DNA of 64,000 bases from G963422565 sp963422565 (GCA_963422565.1 OY730228.1:930001-994000); one strand, 5' to 3'; shown: positions 42,305 through 50,976, counted from the first letter of the stretch. Notes: generated by a model from the sequence alone, not told the origin. A program made the numbers and translations.

Positions 42305-42481
42305 ATGCCGTCGATCGTCATTTCCGAGTCGCTGCTCGACCGCATCCGGGCGCTGCGCGCACCGGGCGAGACCAGCGAGAGCGAGACCTTGGCCCGGCTC
42401 CTCTCCGCCGCCGAAGCCGACCGCGAAGCGCTGCTCCGCGCCTATGAGGCGGCCGACCAGGACACGAGTTCGACCAACTGA
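42305..42481 (+). CDS. 58-residue protein of unknown function
   Basis: Not recognised. The ORF (MPSIVISESLLDRIRALR...) encodes an acidic, Ser/Glu/Ala-rich, probably helical protein with no membrane segment or cysteine. Its N-terminal half looks like the short DNA- or partner-binding segments of antitoxin-like proteins, but no toxin gene is adjacent. Support comes from a well-placed promoter, an ATG immediately behind it, coding-like third-position GC, and its position 33 bases before the next gene on the same strand. Confidence 0.55.
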   Translation: MPSIVISESLLDRIRALRAPGETSESETLARLLSAAEADREALLRAYEAADQDTSSTN

Positions 42482-42514
42482 GACGATGCAGGCCGTAGCA
42501 GGGACGACGGAGCC

Positions 42515-43594
42515 GTGACGCTGATCCTGTCGAACGAGGAGATCGACAGCGTCCTCGCGATGGACGAGTTGATCCCGGTGCTGGAGAAGGCCTATCGGGA
42601 GCTCGCCGAGGGAAGAGGCGGCAACCGCCTGCGCTCGGACATCGTCACCCCGACGACGCTCCGCGATGACGGCCTCTACGCGCTGAAGTCGATGGACGGG
42701 GTGATCCCGGCCTTCGGGGTCGGAGCGGTACGGATCAACTCCGATATCCTGACGTTCCCCCGCCGGCATGGGGAGCTCCGCCGGGTCAAGGTGCCGGCCG
42801 CGCCCGGCGGGCGCTATATCGGGCTGGTGCTGCTCTTCAGCACCCATGACGGCGCCCCGCTCGCGATCATGCCGGACGGGGTGATGCAGCGCGCGCGGGT
42901 GGGCGCGACCAACGCGATCGCCGCCCGCCATCTGGCGCGGCGGGACGCCCGGACCCTCGCCGTTCTCGGCTCGGGCTGGCAGGCGGGCGCGCAGGTCCTC
43001 GCCCATGCCGCGGTCCGCCCCCTCGCCGAAATCCGCGTCTACAGCCCCGACAAGACGCATCGCGAGGCCTTCGCCGCCGAGATGGCGCCGCTCGTCGGGG
43101 CCGAGATCCGCGCTTGCGAAGACGGCGCCGAGGCTTGCGCGGGCGCCGACATGGTCGCTTGCGCGACCAACGCGTTCGGCCCCGTCTTCTTCCGCGACTG
43201 GCTCGAACCGGGCATGCATATCGGTACCATCCGCCCCGGCGCGACCGAGGTGGAGCGGGCGGCCTGGGACGACATCGACCTGTTCGCCTTGCTCGATCAC
43301 GACGACAACGCCCATCTGATCTGCACCCACGGGGTCCGGGTCGGCGAGGATCGGGTGGGCAGATACGGCGTCGCGCATGACGCGTGGCATGCCGGCCTGC
43401 CGGCGCTGCCGCAGATCGTCAGCGGCCGGCGGCCGGGCCGGACCGACCAGCGCCAGATCACCTGCTTCCTCAACAATCTCGGGATGGGCTACCAGTTCGC
43501 CGCCGCCGGGCATCTCGTCTACCGCAAGGCGCGGGAGGCCGGCCTCGGCACCGAGCTGCCGACCGAGATGTTCACCGAGGACGTCCATCCGTAG
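42515..43594 (+). CDS. Ornithine cyclodeaminase/mu-crystallin family protein, paralogue 1
   Basis: Members use NAD(P) to cyclise ornithine or reduce or oxidise cyclic imines and amino acids; the substrate here is unknown. The 359-residue product has the N-terminal substrate domain with RVGAT (128-132) in place of the RTAA/RTGA-type loop, and the Rossmann motif GSGWQAGAQ at 152-160. The start is the GTG at 42515 with GGAG just upstream. It runs convergent, 27 bases apart, to a second member of the same family. Confidence 0.85.
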   Translation: MTLILSNEEIDSVLAMDELIPVLEKAYRELAEGRGGNRLRSDIVTPTTLRDDGLYALKSMDGVIPAFGVGAVRINSDILTFPRRHGELRRVKVPAAPGGRYIGLVLLFSTHDGAPLAIMPDGVMQRARVGATNAIAARHLARRDARTLAVLGSGWQAGAQVLAHAAVRPLAEIRVYSPDKTHREAFAAEMAPLVGAEIRACEDGAEACAGADMVACATNAFGPVFFRDWLEPGMHIGTIRPGATEVERAAWDDIDLFALLDHDDNAHLICTHGVRVGEDRVGRYGVAHDAWHAGLPALPQIVSGRRPGRTDQRQITCFLNNLGMGYQFAAAGHLVYRKAREAGLGTELPTEMFTEDVHP

Positions 43595-43621
43595 GGGTTC
43601 GGACGGGCGGCACCGACCGGA

Positions 43622-44683
43622 TCAACCGATCCCGTAAGCCTCGGCCGCCAGCCACTCGCGGGGGACGATCCGGTCGGTGCCGCCGTCCTTCAGCTTGCCG
43701 TAGAGAAGCGCGCCGAGGGCGGCAAACTGCATGGCGAGCCCGGTATTGTTCTTGTAATAGACGATGTTGTCGGGACGCGACTCGATCCGTACCCGTCCGC
43801 GGAGAACATCGCCGAGCAGATGCACGCGCGCCCGGTCGACCAGCCCAGCCTCGATCGGCTCCAGCAGCTCGACCTGGTTGTTGGCGTCCACGCTCGCCCA
43901 GTCGTTGATGACGATGTGGGAGGCGCGCGCCAGGGTCTCCCGGTCCACCTCGCAACGCGTGCCCGTGGTATCCGAGTTGACGATGGAGACCACCATCTGG
44001 CCGTCATGCAGCCACTCGCCGAACAGTACGGGCCGCGTGGCGTTGGTCGCGCAGCAGACGATGTCGGCGCCCGCGACCGCGGCCCGGGCGTCGGCGACCG
44101 GAACGATCTCGACGCCGTCCCCGCCGGCCGCCGCGACGAACGCGTCGAGATGCGCCGCGGTGGGGCTGAACACCTGCACACGGCGGATCGGGCGGACGGC
44201 GCAGACGGCCGCGCAATGGGCGCGCGCCTGGCGCCCGGTGCCCAGGAGGCCGAGGACCGCCGCGTCCGGGCGGGCGATCTCGTCCACCGCGGCCGCACTG
44301 GTCGCGCCGACCCGGACGCCGCTGACATGGGATTCGTGCATGAAGGCGATCGGCTCCGACGTCTTGATGTCGTAGAGAATGACGACCGTCCAGTTGACCG
44401 GCTCGGGGTTGCGGAGCGACCGGCGGTTGCGGGCATAGCCCGAATCGTCGATGACATGGGTGCCGGCCCGGACGCAGGCGACGCCGAAACTCGGCACCGC
44501 GCCGACATGGACGTTGGCGTAGTAGCTGCGTTCCGGCTCTCCCGAATCGACGACGTAGCGGAGCCTCGGCAGGCTCACCGCCGCCCCTTCGGCGAAGTCG
44601 CGGAAACAGATCCGCATGGCGTCGATGCACGCGCGCATGTCGAGATGGGCGCGTGCATCCGCATCGGTGATGACGATCGCCAT
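43622..44683 (-). CDS. Ornithine cyclodeaminase/mu-crystallin family protein, paralogue 2
   Basis: A 353-residue relative of the convergent neighbour, with RVGAT at 124-128 and the dinucleotide-binding GTGRQARAH at 148-156. The two are clearly different in sequence, so they are not a recent duplication and probably act on different substrates or steps. It is the last gene of the tctC-tctA-tctB transcription unit, 18 bases after tctB, which ties it to the imported carboxylate. Confidence 0.86.
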   Translation of the reverse strand: MAIVITDADARAHLDMRACIDAMRICFRDFAEGAAVSLPRLRYVVDSGEPERSYYANVHVGAVPSFGVACVRAGTHVIDDSGYARNRRSLRNPEPVNWTVVILYDIKTSEPIAFMHESHVSGVRVGATSAAAVDEIARPDAAVLGLLGTGRQARAHCAAVCAVRPIRRVQVFSPTAAHLDAFVAAAGGDGVEIVPVADARAAVAGADIVCCATNATRPVLFGEWLHDGQMVVSIVNSDTTGTRCEVDRETLARASHIVINDWASVDANNQVELLEPIEAGLVDRARVHLLGDVLRGRVRIESRPDNIVYYKNNTGLAMQFAALGALLYGKLKDGGTDRIVPREWLAAEAYGIG

Positions 44684-44701
44684 CGCTATTCTCCTCCCGG
44701 C

Positions 44702-45193
44702 TCAGAACTGTCCGCCGAACACCGCGCCTTCGAACACGCGGTAACGCAGCAGCCGTTCGAAGACCAGCCACGAGACCAGGGTAACCGACGCGGCGACCGC
44801 TAGCGCGCGGCGCCACGGCACCCTCCCCTGGCGCCGCATGAAGGCGAGCGCGTAGACGGGAATCGCCCACAGGAAGCCGACCGCCGCGACCAGAGCGACG
44901 AAGCCGGCGATCCACAGGCAGGCGGTGCTCGGCCGAGCGGCGGCCGCGGTCTCGGAGCCGGCGGGTGCGCCGTCGAGCGGCAGCCCGGAGAGCAGCCCGT
45001 GCAGCAATCGTCCGGCCCGAGTCCGGGTCTGGGCGGCGATGTCGAGCAGAGTAAGCAGAGCCGCGGACCAGCCGATCAGCATCGGCACCACATGGGCGCG
45101 CCCCTCATAGGCGTAGCTCCAGACGAGGAAGACGATCGCGACGGCGAAGGCGCAGACCGCCGGTCCGAACCGGCCCAGGCGCTCGCCGGTCAC
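44702..45193 (-). CDS. tctB: Tripartite tricarboxylate transporter small membrane subunit (TctB)
   Basis: The 163-residue small membrane subunit of a TTT-type carboxylate transporter. Four hydrophobic segments are seen (about 10-28, 35-55, 92-122 and 130-146), the family pattern. The GTG start at 45193 overlaps the tctA stop by four bases (GTGA). Sequence conservation in this family is low; assignment rests on topology and context. Confidence 0.85.
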   Translation of the reverse strand: MTGERLGRFGPAVCAFAVAIVFLVWSYAYEGRAHVVPMLIGWSAALLTLLDIAAQTRTRAGRLLHGLLSGLPLDGAPAGSETAAAARPSTACLWIAGFVALVAAVGFLWAIPVYALAFMRRQGRVPWRRALAVAASVTLVSWLVFERLLRYRVFEGAVFGGQF

Positions 45194-46695
45194 GCCGCCC
45201 GTCCGCCGCGCCCTCGGCGGCGCGCCAGCCCGAAGCGGAGCGCAGGCAGCAGCAGGCAGAGTAGCGTCGCGGCGAACAGCAGCAGCGAAATGCCGCGCGC
45301 GAAGAAGACCGTCCAATCGCCGTCGGCCATAGCGATCGACTGGTGATAGCTGCGCTCGGCGAGTTCGCCGAGGACCAGCGCGATCACCAAGGTGATGCGC
45401 GGGAAGCCGAACCGGATCATCAGGAATCCGACGACCCCGAACAGCGCCGCGAGGATCACGTCGCCGAACAGCCCGTTGAGGGCGTAGGTCCCCACCAGCG
45501 CGACCGAGACCACGGTCGGCACCAGGATGTTCACGTCGACGCGGGTGATCATCGAGAGCTGCCGCGAGACCATCAGCCCGAACAGCGACGCCAGCACCGT
45601 CGAAGCCGTAAGCGCTAGCACGATGCTGACCACCACTTCCTCTTCCTCGATCAGCAGCATCGGCCCCGGCTCGATCCCGTGGAGGATGAGAACCCCAAGG
45701 AAGATCGCCGACTCGGCGCTGCCCGGAATGCCGAAGGACAATGTGGGGATCAGAGAGCCGCCGTCCTTGGCGTTGTTCGCGGACTCGGGCGCGATGACCC
45801 CCTTGATGTTGCCCTTGCCGAAGCTGTCGCGGTCCCTCGCGGTCTGGGCCGCTGCGGTATAGGCGAGGAAGGAGGCCACCGTGCCGCCGACGCCGGGCAG
45901 CGCGCCGATGAAGGTGCCGATCGCCGAGCCGCGCAGCAGGATCGTCCAGTTGCGGAAGACCGCGAGGATGCCGGCCGCCACCCCGGTGATCCGCTCCGAG
46001 GACTCGTCCGAGGCAACGGTCCCGCCTCGGACGGTGAGGTTGATCATCTCCGAGAGCGCGAACAGCCCCACCAGGCAAGGGACCAGCGGGATGCCGTCAT
46101 AGAGATACCCGACCCCACTGGTGAACCGGTAGCCGCCGCTCACCGCGTCGTAGCCGATCAGCGCCAGCATCAGCCCGAACAGGGCGCTGACCAGACCGCG
46201 CAGGAAGGCGCCGCCGGTCGACACCGCGATCGCCGACAGGCCCAGCATGGCCAGCATGAAGAATTCCGGCGGGCCGAAGGAGAGCACGATCTGCTTGGCG
46301 ACGGGAATGATGGCGACGAGGGTGAATATGCCGATCAGCCCGCCGGTCGAGGAGGCCGCGGCGGCGGCTCCGATCGCCATTCCGGCCTTGCCCTGGCGGG
46401 CGAGCGGATAGCCGTCGAAGCAGGTCGCCGCGTTGGGCGCGATCCCGGGCGTGTTGAGCAGGATCGCCGAGACCGAGCCGCCGAAGGAGGTGGCCCCCAT
46501 CACCCCGCCGATCATGGTGATCGCGAGCCAAGGCTCCATCCCGAAGGTCAGCGGCATCAGCAGCGCAATCGCCGTCGTGCCGCCGAGTCCCGGAACGGCG
46601 CCGAAGACCAGGCCGATCAGCACGCCGAGGCAGAGGTAGAGCGTGCCCTGCCAGGTAAACAGCAGGGTGAGCCCGGAGGCGATAGCGTCGAGCAT
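45190..46695 (-). CDS. tctA: Tripartite tricarboxylate transporter large permease (TctA)
   Basis: The 501-residue permease of a TTT transporter, with about twelve membrane segments. Conserved signatures are GAVPGLGGTTAIALLMPLTF near the N-terminus, its repeat GALPGVGGTVASFLAY in the second half, and FGIPGSAESA. It imports the carboxylate captured by TctC using the ion gradient. It follows tctC by 62 bases. Confidence 0.95.
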   Translation of the reverse strand: MLDAIASGLTLLFTWQGTLYLCLGVLIGLVFGAVPGLGGTTAIALLMPLTFGMEPWLAITMIGGVMGATSFGGSVSAILLNTPGIAPNAATCFDGYPLARQGKAGMAIGAAAAASSTGGLIGIFTLVAIIPVAKQIVLSFGPPEFFMLAMLGLSAIAVSTGGAFLRGLVSALFGLMLALIGYDAVSGGYRFTSGVGYLYDGIPLVPCLVGLFALSEMINLTVRGGTVASDESSERITGVAAGILAVFRNWTILLRGSAIGTFIGALPGVGGTVASFLAYTAAAQTARDRDSFGKGNIKGVIAPESANNAKDGGSLIPTLSFGIPGSAESAIFLGVLILHGIEPGPMLLIEEEEVVVSIVLALTASTVLASLFGLMVSRQLSMITRVDVNILVPTVVSVALVGTYALNGLFGDVILAALFGVVGFLMIRFGFPRITLVIALVLGELAERSYHQSIAMADGDWTVFFARGISLLLFAATLLCLLLPALRFGLARRRGRGGRAA

Positions 46696-46757
46696 GGCGG
46701 AACGTCAGGCTCGGGCGACGCGCTCCGCCCGAGCGGGAGGTCGCGCCGCCCCGCGCC

Positions 46758-47708
46758 TCAGCCCTTCTTGGCGAGCGCCGACTTGTACTTCAGATAGAAT
46801 TTGAGCACCGCATCGACGCGCTTCGCCGTCTCCGCCGCCCCGGCCGGCAGAAAAGGCCGCTTCCGCGTCTTGGCCTGAAGTTCCGGATCCGCCATCGCCT
46901 TGAGCATCGCCGCCTCCAGAACCGCGACCCGTTCGGCCGGGACATCCGGCGGGCCGCCGACCAGCCGCTCGAGCCCCATGCCCTCGAGCTCGGCGAAACC
47001 GGCCTCGCGAGCGGTCGGCACGCCGGGGAAGCTGCTCTTCTGCTCGAAGGTGACCAGCGGCCGGACATCCCCCGCCTCGTGATATTTCCGGATCGTGGTG
47101 ACCAGCGTGTAGGAGGCGTCGCCATCGCCGCGGATCGCCGCCAGGATGAACTGCTTGGAGCCCTTGTAGCCGGTCAGCATCTTGTAGGGGAAACCCATCA
47201 CCGTGGAGGCGACGACGCTCGCGGCATGGCCGGTCGAGCCGATCCCGGTGGTCGTGATCTTGAGCGGCCGGCCGAGGCTCTTCACGTCCGCCACCGACTC
47301 GATCGGGCTCTTGGCGCCGACCGCGAGGACGTAGGTGCCGCGCGCCAGACGCGCCATCCAGCTCACCTTGGCAAGGTCATACGCGACCGTCTCGCCGAGC
47401 AGCGGGGGCACCGCCATCCCGGGCATGTTGAAGACTGCGATCGTATGACCGTCGGGCTTCGCCCGGAACAGGCGCGCGATGCCCTTGCGACCGCCGGCCC
47501 CGGGGACGTTCCTCGGCACGACGTTCACCTTGGCGGGAAGGTATTTTTCCATGAACGGCGCGATCGCCCGCACCGTGCGGTCGAAGCCGCCGCCGGCGCT
47601 GTAGGGGATGATGAAGGTGACGTCCCGGTCCGGGAACGCCTTCGACGCGCCCGGCGTCAGCACCACGACCGCCAGTCCGACCGACATCAGAACAGAATTT
47701 CGCCGCAT
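46758..47708 (-). CDS. tctC: Tripartite tricarboxylate transporter substrate-binding protein (TctC/Bug)
   Basis: Periplasmic binding protein of the TTT transporter. The start MRRNSVLMSVGLAV at 47708, with GAGGAGAGG just upstream, gives 316 residues with a signal peptide cleaved after about residue 24. A longer open frame is rejected because it would bury the signal. Family features: FIIPYSAGGGFDRTVRAIA, VVPRNVPGAGG and the GPPDVPAERV segment. The ligand cannot be read from sequence. Confidence 0.93.
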   Translation of the reverse strand: MRRNSVLMSVGLAVVVLTPGASKAFPDRDVTFIIPYSAGGGFDRTVRAIAPFMEKYLPAKVNVVPRNVPGAGGRKGIARLFRAKPDGHTIAVFNMPGMAVPPLLGETVAYDLAKVSWMARLARGTYVLAVGAKSPIESVADVKSLGRPLKITTTGIGSTGHAASVVASTVMGFPYKMLTGYKGSKQFILAAIRGDGDASYTLVTTIRKYHEAGDVRPLVTFEQKSSFPGVPTAREAGFAELEGMGLERLVGGPPDVPAERVAVLEAAMLKAMADPELQAKTRKRPFLPAGAAETAKRVDAVLKFYLKYKSALAKKG

Positions 47709-48024
47709 GGCCTCTCCTCCCCGATTTCCTCGCCCATCGGGCGCCTGCCCGTCACTGTAGGCGCTTGACGGCGGGATTTCCATCGGCCCGAACCGTCGCC
47801 CGACAGATGTCGGAGCCTGACCTGAAACTCCCGAGCGGTCTTGTCCCAAGCCATGTTCGGCCCGCATACCCGGGCTTCGCGGCGCCGGAAATCACGACAT
47901 GCCGGGACCACTCGCGAGTCCCGGGCCGAGGAAGTCGGCGCCGGCGGCGAAGCCGAATCCGGCGGCAGCCCATTCGCCGTCCACAAACGCGCCGATGGCG
48001 GCGCGGCGACCGACCTTCGCCCGG
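47709..48024. other. Gap upstream of tctC without recognised gene
   Basis: These 316 bases show no open frame with family resemblance on either strand, and no convincing -35/-10 pair was found on the minus strand. It may contain the tct promoter or decayed coding DNA; nothing more can be said from inspection. Confidence 0.4.
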
Positions 48025-49020
48025 TCAGCGCGCGACTCTGACGGGTTCGCCCGTCCTCGTCGACCGCACGATCGCTTCCAGCAACGAGACGTTCATGACC
48101 ATCTGCTCTGGCGTGTTCGCATAGGCGGCCTTGCCGGCGACCGCATCGGCGAACTGGTGGAGATTGGCGAGCACCGGGTCGGCCATGCCGTATTCCACGG
48201 TCTCGGGCTTGCCGTCCTTGAAACAGCTCGTCCGGAACGCGCCCTCGGGCGCCTGGACATGCGCCTTGTCGCGTATCTCGGTCCAGCCGTCCGAGCCGAA
48301 AATCGCGAAGCGGGAATAGAAAGGCGTATGGGTGAACGCGTTCAGGCTGGCCGTGCGGCCGTTCTCGAACCCGATCTGGACGACCAGCGTGTCGCCGTTG
48401 GGCAGCACGCCGCCGAGACGTTCGCAGGACGCGAGGACCCGGTCGGGTTGGCCGAACAGGCTGATCGAGAGGTCCGTAAGATGGATGAGCGTCGCCGTCA
48501 TACCTCCGGCCGGGCTCTCGTTTCCGTCCAGCCGCCAGTTGCCGGCCTTCAGCGCGGTGAAGAGATCGTGGCTGAAATTGGCCTCGATATGCATCAGGGC
48601 GCCCAGCCTTCCCTCTCGGGCGAGCGCCATCGCATCGACGATCGGAGGCTCGAAGCGCCGCTCATGGCCGATGGCGATCCTCACCCCGGCCTTCTCCACC
48701 GCCGCCATGGCGCGCAGGGCGGATGCGCGTTCGAGGCAGAGCGGCTTTTCGCAGAACACATGCTTGCCGGCTTCCGCCGCGGCGACGATCTGCCCTTCGT
48801 GCAGCGAATGCGGGGTCGCCAGAATCACCGCGTCGACGGCCGCATCGCCAAGCACCGCATCGAAGCCGCCGGCGAAGGCGATGCCCTGCGTCTCCGCGAA
48901 CGCCCGCGCGCGGTCGTCGACATCGAACAGGGCGGCGACCCTGATCCTGTCGCTGCCGGAGAGGGTCCGGGTGAGGATCCTGCCCCACCATCCGAGCCCG
49001 ACGATCGCCGCATTCAACAT
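48025..49020 (-). CDS. Gfo/Idh/MocA-family NAD(P)-dependent oxidoreductase
   Basis: A 331-residue dehydrogenase with the N-terminal Rossmann motif GLGWWGR (8-14) and the family signature CEKPL, followed by GHERRF and the C-terminal alpha/beta domain. Members usually oxidise or reduce sugars, inositols or related cyclic polyols; a few act on other substrates. The ATG at 49020 is 61 bases after the DHOD-like gene, all on the minus strand. Substrate unknown. Confidence 0.88.
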   Translation of the reverse strand: MLNAAIVGLGWWGRILTRTLSGSDRIRVAALFDVDDRARAFAETQGIAFAGGFDAVLGDAAVDAVILATPHSLHEGQIVAAAEAGKHVFCEKPLCLERASALRAMAAVEKAGVRIAIGHERRFEPPIVDAMALAREGRLGALMHIEANFSHDLFTALKAGNWRLDGNESPAGGMTATLIHLTDLSISLFGQPDRVLASCERLGGVLPNGDTLVVQIGFENGRTASLNAFTHTPFYSRFAIFGSDGWTEIRDKAHVQAPEGAFRTSCFKDGKPETVEYGMADPVLANLHQFADAVAGKAAYANTPEQMVMNVSLLEAIVRSTRTGEPVRVAR

Positions 49021-49080
49021 GATTTCAACCTCCCGAGGCCGGTTTCACGACACCCGCCCGCGCCGCCGCGAACGGAACGC

Positions 49081-50028
49081 TCAGACGCCGACCGACGCGG
49101 CGGTCAGGGTGTCGGTCTCCATATCGTCGTCGCGGACAGCGCCGATCAGCTCGGTCACCCTGCCGATTCCGCGCTTCGCGCACCAGCGCTCGAGATCGTC
49201 GATGATCGCGGTGAGCGCCGTCGGATTGCGGAAGCCCGCATAGCCGATCCCTACCGCGTGCGCCCCGCCGAGCATGTACTCGACCACATCCTCCGCCTTG
49301 GTCACCCCGCCGATACCGATCACCGGCACCGAGACCTCCTTGGCGACCTGGTAGACCATCCTGAGCACGATAGGCTTGAGTGCCGGGGAGACCAGCCCGC
49401 CGAACTTGTTGCCGAGCGCGGGGCGGAAATTATCGGTCCGGATCTTGAGCGAAAGAAAGGTATTGGCGATCACCAGCGCGTCGGCGCCCGCCTCCTCGGC
49501 CGCGAGCGCAATCGAGACGATGTCGCCGGCGTTGGGCGAGAGCTTGGCCCAGACCGGATGATCGGTTGCCGCCCGGATGTCGCCCATCACCCGCTTGGTA
49601 TGCTCCTCGTGGAGGGCGAAATTGCCGCCGGTGGCGTTGCGCGTCGGGCAGGAGATGTTGACCTCCAGCACGTCGATCTGCGGCACGCTCAGGATGCGGC
49701 ACATCTCGGCGAACTCGTCGGCGGTCTCGGCCGAAACGCTGGCGATGAAGGGCGGCGAGAACTTATTGTACTCGGGGACGATATGGTCGAGGAAGTATTC
49801 GACGCCCTTCCCCGGCAGCCCGATCGACTGGATGATGCCGGCCTCGGTCTCGGCCATGCGCGGCGTCGGGTTGCCGACGCGCGGCTCCTTGCAGATGGTC
49901 TTGGCGACCAACCCGCCGAGCCGGTTGAGATCGATCGCGTCGGCATATTCCCAGCTGAACGCGCCCGAGGCCGGCATGACCGGGTTGGGTAACAGCACAT
50001 CGCCGATCTGGACCGCCAGATCTACCAT
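49081..50028 (-). CDS. Dihydroorotate-dehydrogenase-like flavoprotein (PyrD class 1B fold)
   Basis: A TIM-barrel FMN enzyme of 315 residues. Seen are the nucleotide-site lysine (VAKTICKEP), the catalytic-loop Cys127 in NISCPTRN, and the FMN phosphate motif VIGIGGVTKAEDV. Two residues that bind orotate in class 1 enzymes differ: the usual Asn before S-[MI]-G-L is Gln67, and CPN is CPT (Thr129). With its PyrK-type partner (7-base overlap) it should form a DHODB-like heterotetramer, but true dihydroorotate activity is doubtful. Reduction of another cyclic ureide or heterocycle is an alternative. The ATG at 50028 starts the conserved MVDLAVQIGDVLLPNP. Confidence 0.82.
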   Translation of the reverse strand: MVDLAVQIGDVLLPNPVMPASGAFSWEYADAIDLNRLGGLVAKTICKEPRVGNPTPRMAETEAGIIQSIGLPGKGVEYFLDHIVPEYNKFSPPFIASVSAETADEFAEMCRILSVPQIDVLEVNISCPTRNATGGNFALHEEHTKRVMGDIRAATDHPVWAKLSPNAGDIVSIALAAEEAGADALVIANTFLSLKIRTDNFRPALGNKFGGLVSPALKPIVLRMVYQVAKEVSVPVIGIGGVTKAEDVVEYMLGGAHAVGIGYAGFRNPTALTAIIDDLERWCAKRGIGRVTELIGAVRDDDMETDTLTAASVGV

Positions 50029-50894
50029 CCGACCGCCTCCTGGAGGTCGAACACGGGGCCCTCGCGGCATACCCGCCGGAGCACCCGTCGACCGTCGACC
50101 CGGAACGTCCTGACGCAGATATAGCAGGCGCCGAGCGCGCAGCACATGAGCTGCTCCATCGCCACCTGTCCGGGGACGCCATGGCGCGCGCCGAGGCGCT
50201 GCATCAGCTTGAGCAGCCGGTTCGACCCGCAGGTGAAGAACGCATCCGCCCGACCTTCGGCGACGAGCCGCTCGAGGATCGCCTCGACATTGCCGACATC
50301 GCTGCTTCCGTCGCTGTCGAGCAGGGTGACGACCTCGGCGCCGAGCCCCGCGAACAGCTCGCGCGACATCACGATCCCCTCGCTGCGCGCGCTCAGGATG
50401 GCGGTGACGCGGACCCCGGCCTCGGCGGCGAGCTGGGACAGCGGCGCCAGCGTCGCCAGGCCGACGCCGCGCCCGAGCACGACGATGTCGCGCCAGCCGG
50501 GATCCAGCGAGAAGCCGATGCCGAGCGGTCCGAAGACGTTGAACTCGTCCCCGGGGCCTAGCATCCCCATCCCGGCCGTGCCGCGCCCCTCGCATTTGTA
50601 GAGGAATTCGAGCCGGGAGTCGGGCCGGTCGATACGGTAGACGCTCATCGGCCGGCGCATCCACACCTCGGCCCCGTCCGGCGTCGGGCAGAGCAAATGG
50701 AAGAACTGGCCGGCCTCTGCAGTCAGCGCCCTGGGCGGCGCGTCGAGCACCATCAGCCGGTACTCGTCGTTCACCGGCGCGTTGGAAACGACGCCGCAGA
50801 CGAACTCGCCGGCCGTGCGGTCGGCATAGCGGTCCGGTCCGCCGAGGCGAACGGGGTCCGCGGAGTATTTGCTCGACGCCGTTCGGTCCGCCAT
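50022..50894 (-). CDS. PyrK-like FAD/[2Fe-2S] electron-transfer subunit
   Basis: Ferredoxin-reductase-type subunit that passes electrons between NAD(H) and the DHOD-like partner. The 290-residue protein has an FAD motif (RRPMSVYRI), an NAD-binding half (VVLGRGVGLATLAPL) and the cluster cysteines Cys252, Cys257, Cys260 and Cys276, with the PyrK ending VCREGPVF. I use the ATG at 50894 rather than a GTG ten codons earlier. Its stop overlaps the DHOD-like start, so both are made in equal amounts. Confidence 0.85.
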   Translation of the reverse strand: MADRTASSKYSADPVRLGGPDRYADRTAGEFVCGVVSNAPVNDEYRLMVLDAPPRALTAEAGQFFHLLCPTPDGAEVWMRRPMSVYRIDRPDSRLEFLYKCEGRGTAGMGMLGPGDEFNVFGPLGIGFSLDPGWRDIVVLGRGVGLATLAPLSQLAAEAGVRVTAILSARSEGIVMSRELFAGLGAEVVTLLDSDGSSDVGNVEAILERLVAEGRADAFFTCGSNRLLKLMQRLGARHGVPGQVAMEQLMCCALGACYICVRTFRVDGRRVLRRVCREGPVFDLQEAVGW

Positions 50895-50940
50895 CCGCCC
50901 AAGCCTCCGCTTGCCAGGCTGCACGCTGGCAGCCTACCAG

Positions 50941-50975
50941 AAAATCGTCCCGAAATAAAGACAATTTCCGATTTT
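50941..50975. promoter_or_regulatory. AT-rich palindrome between oxygenase and pyrK-like genes
   Basis: AAAATCG (50941-50947) and CGATTTT (50969-50975) are perfect inverted arms, with inner arms GAAAT and ATTTC. It begins one base after the TAA of the oxygenase gene and lies 47 bases before the pyrK-like ATG. It could be a terminator (a T-run ends the second arm on both strands) or an operator. Confidence 0.6.
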
Positions 50976-50976
50976 G

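Noticed and set aside
47687..47986. Minus-strand 99-codon frame upstream of tctC
   Set aside because: It overlaps the start of tctC in another frame, matches nothing, and has no ribosome-binding site.
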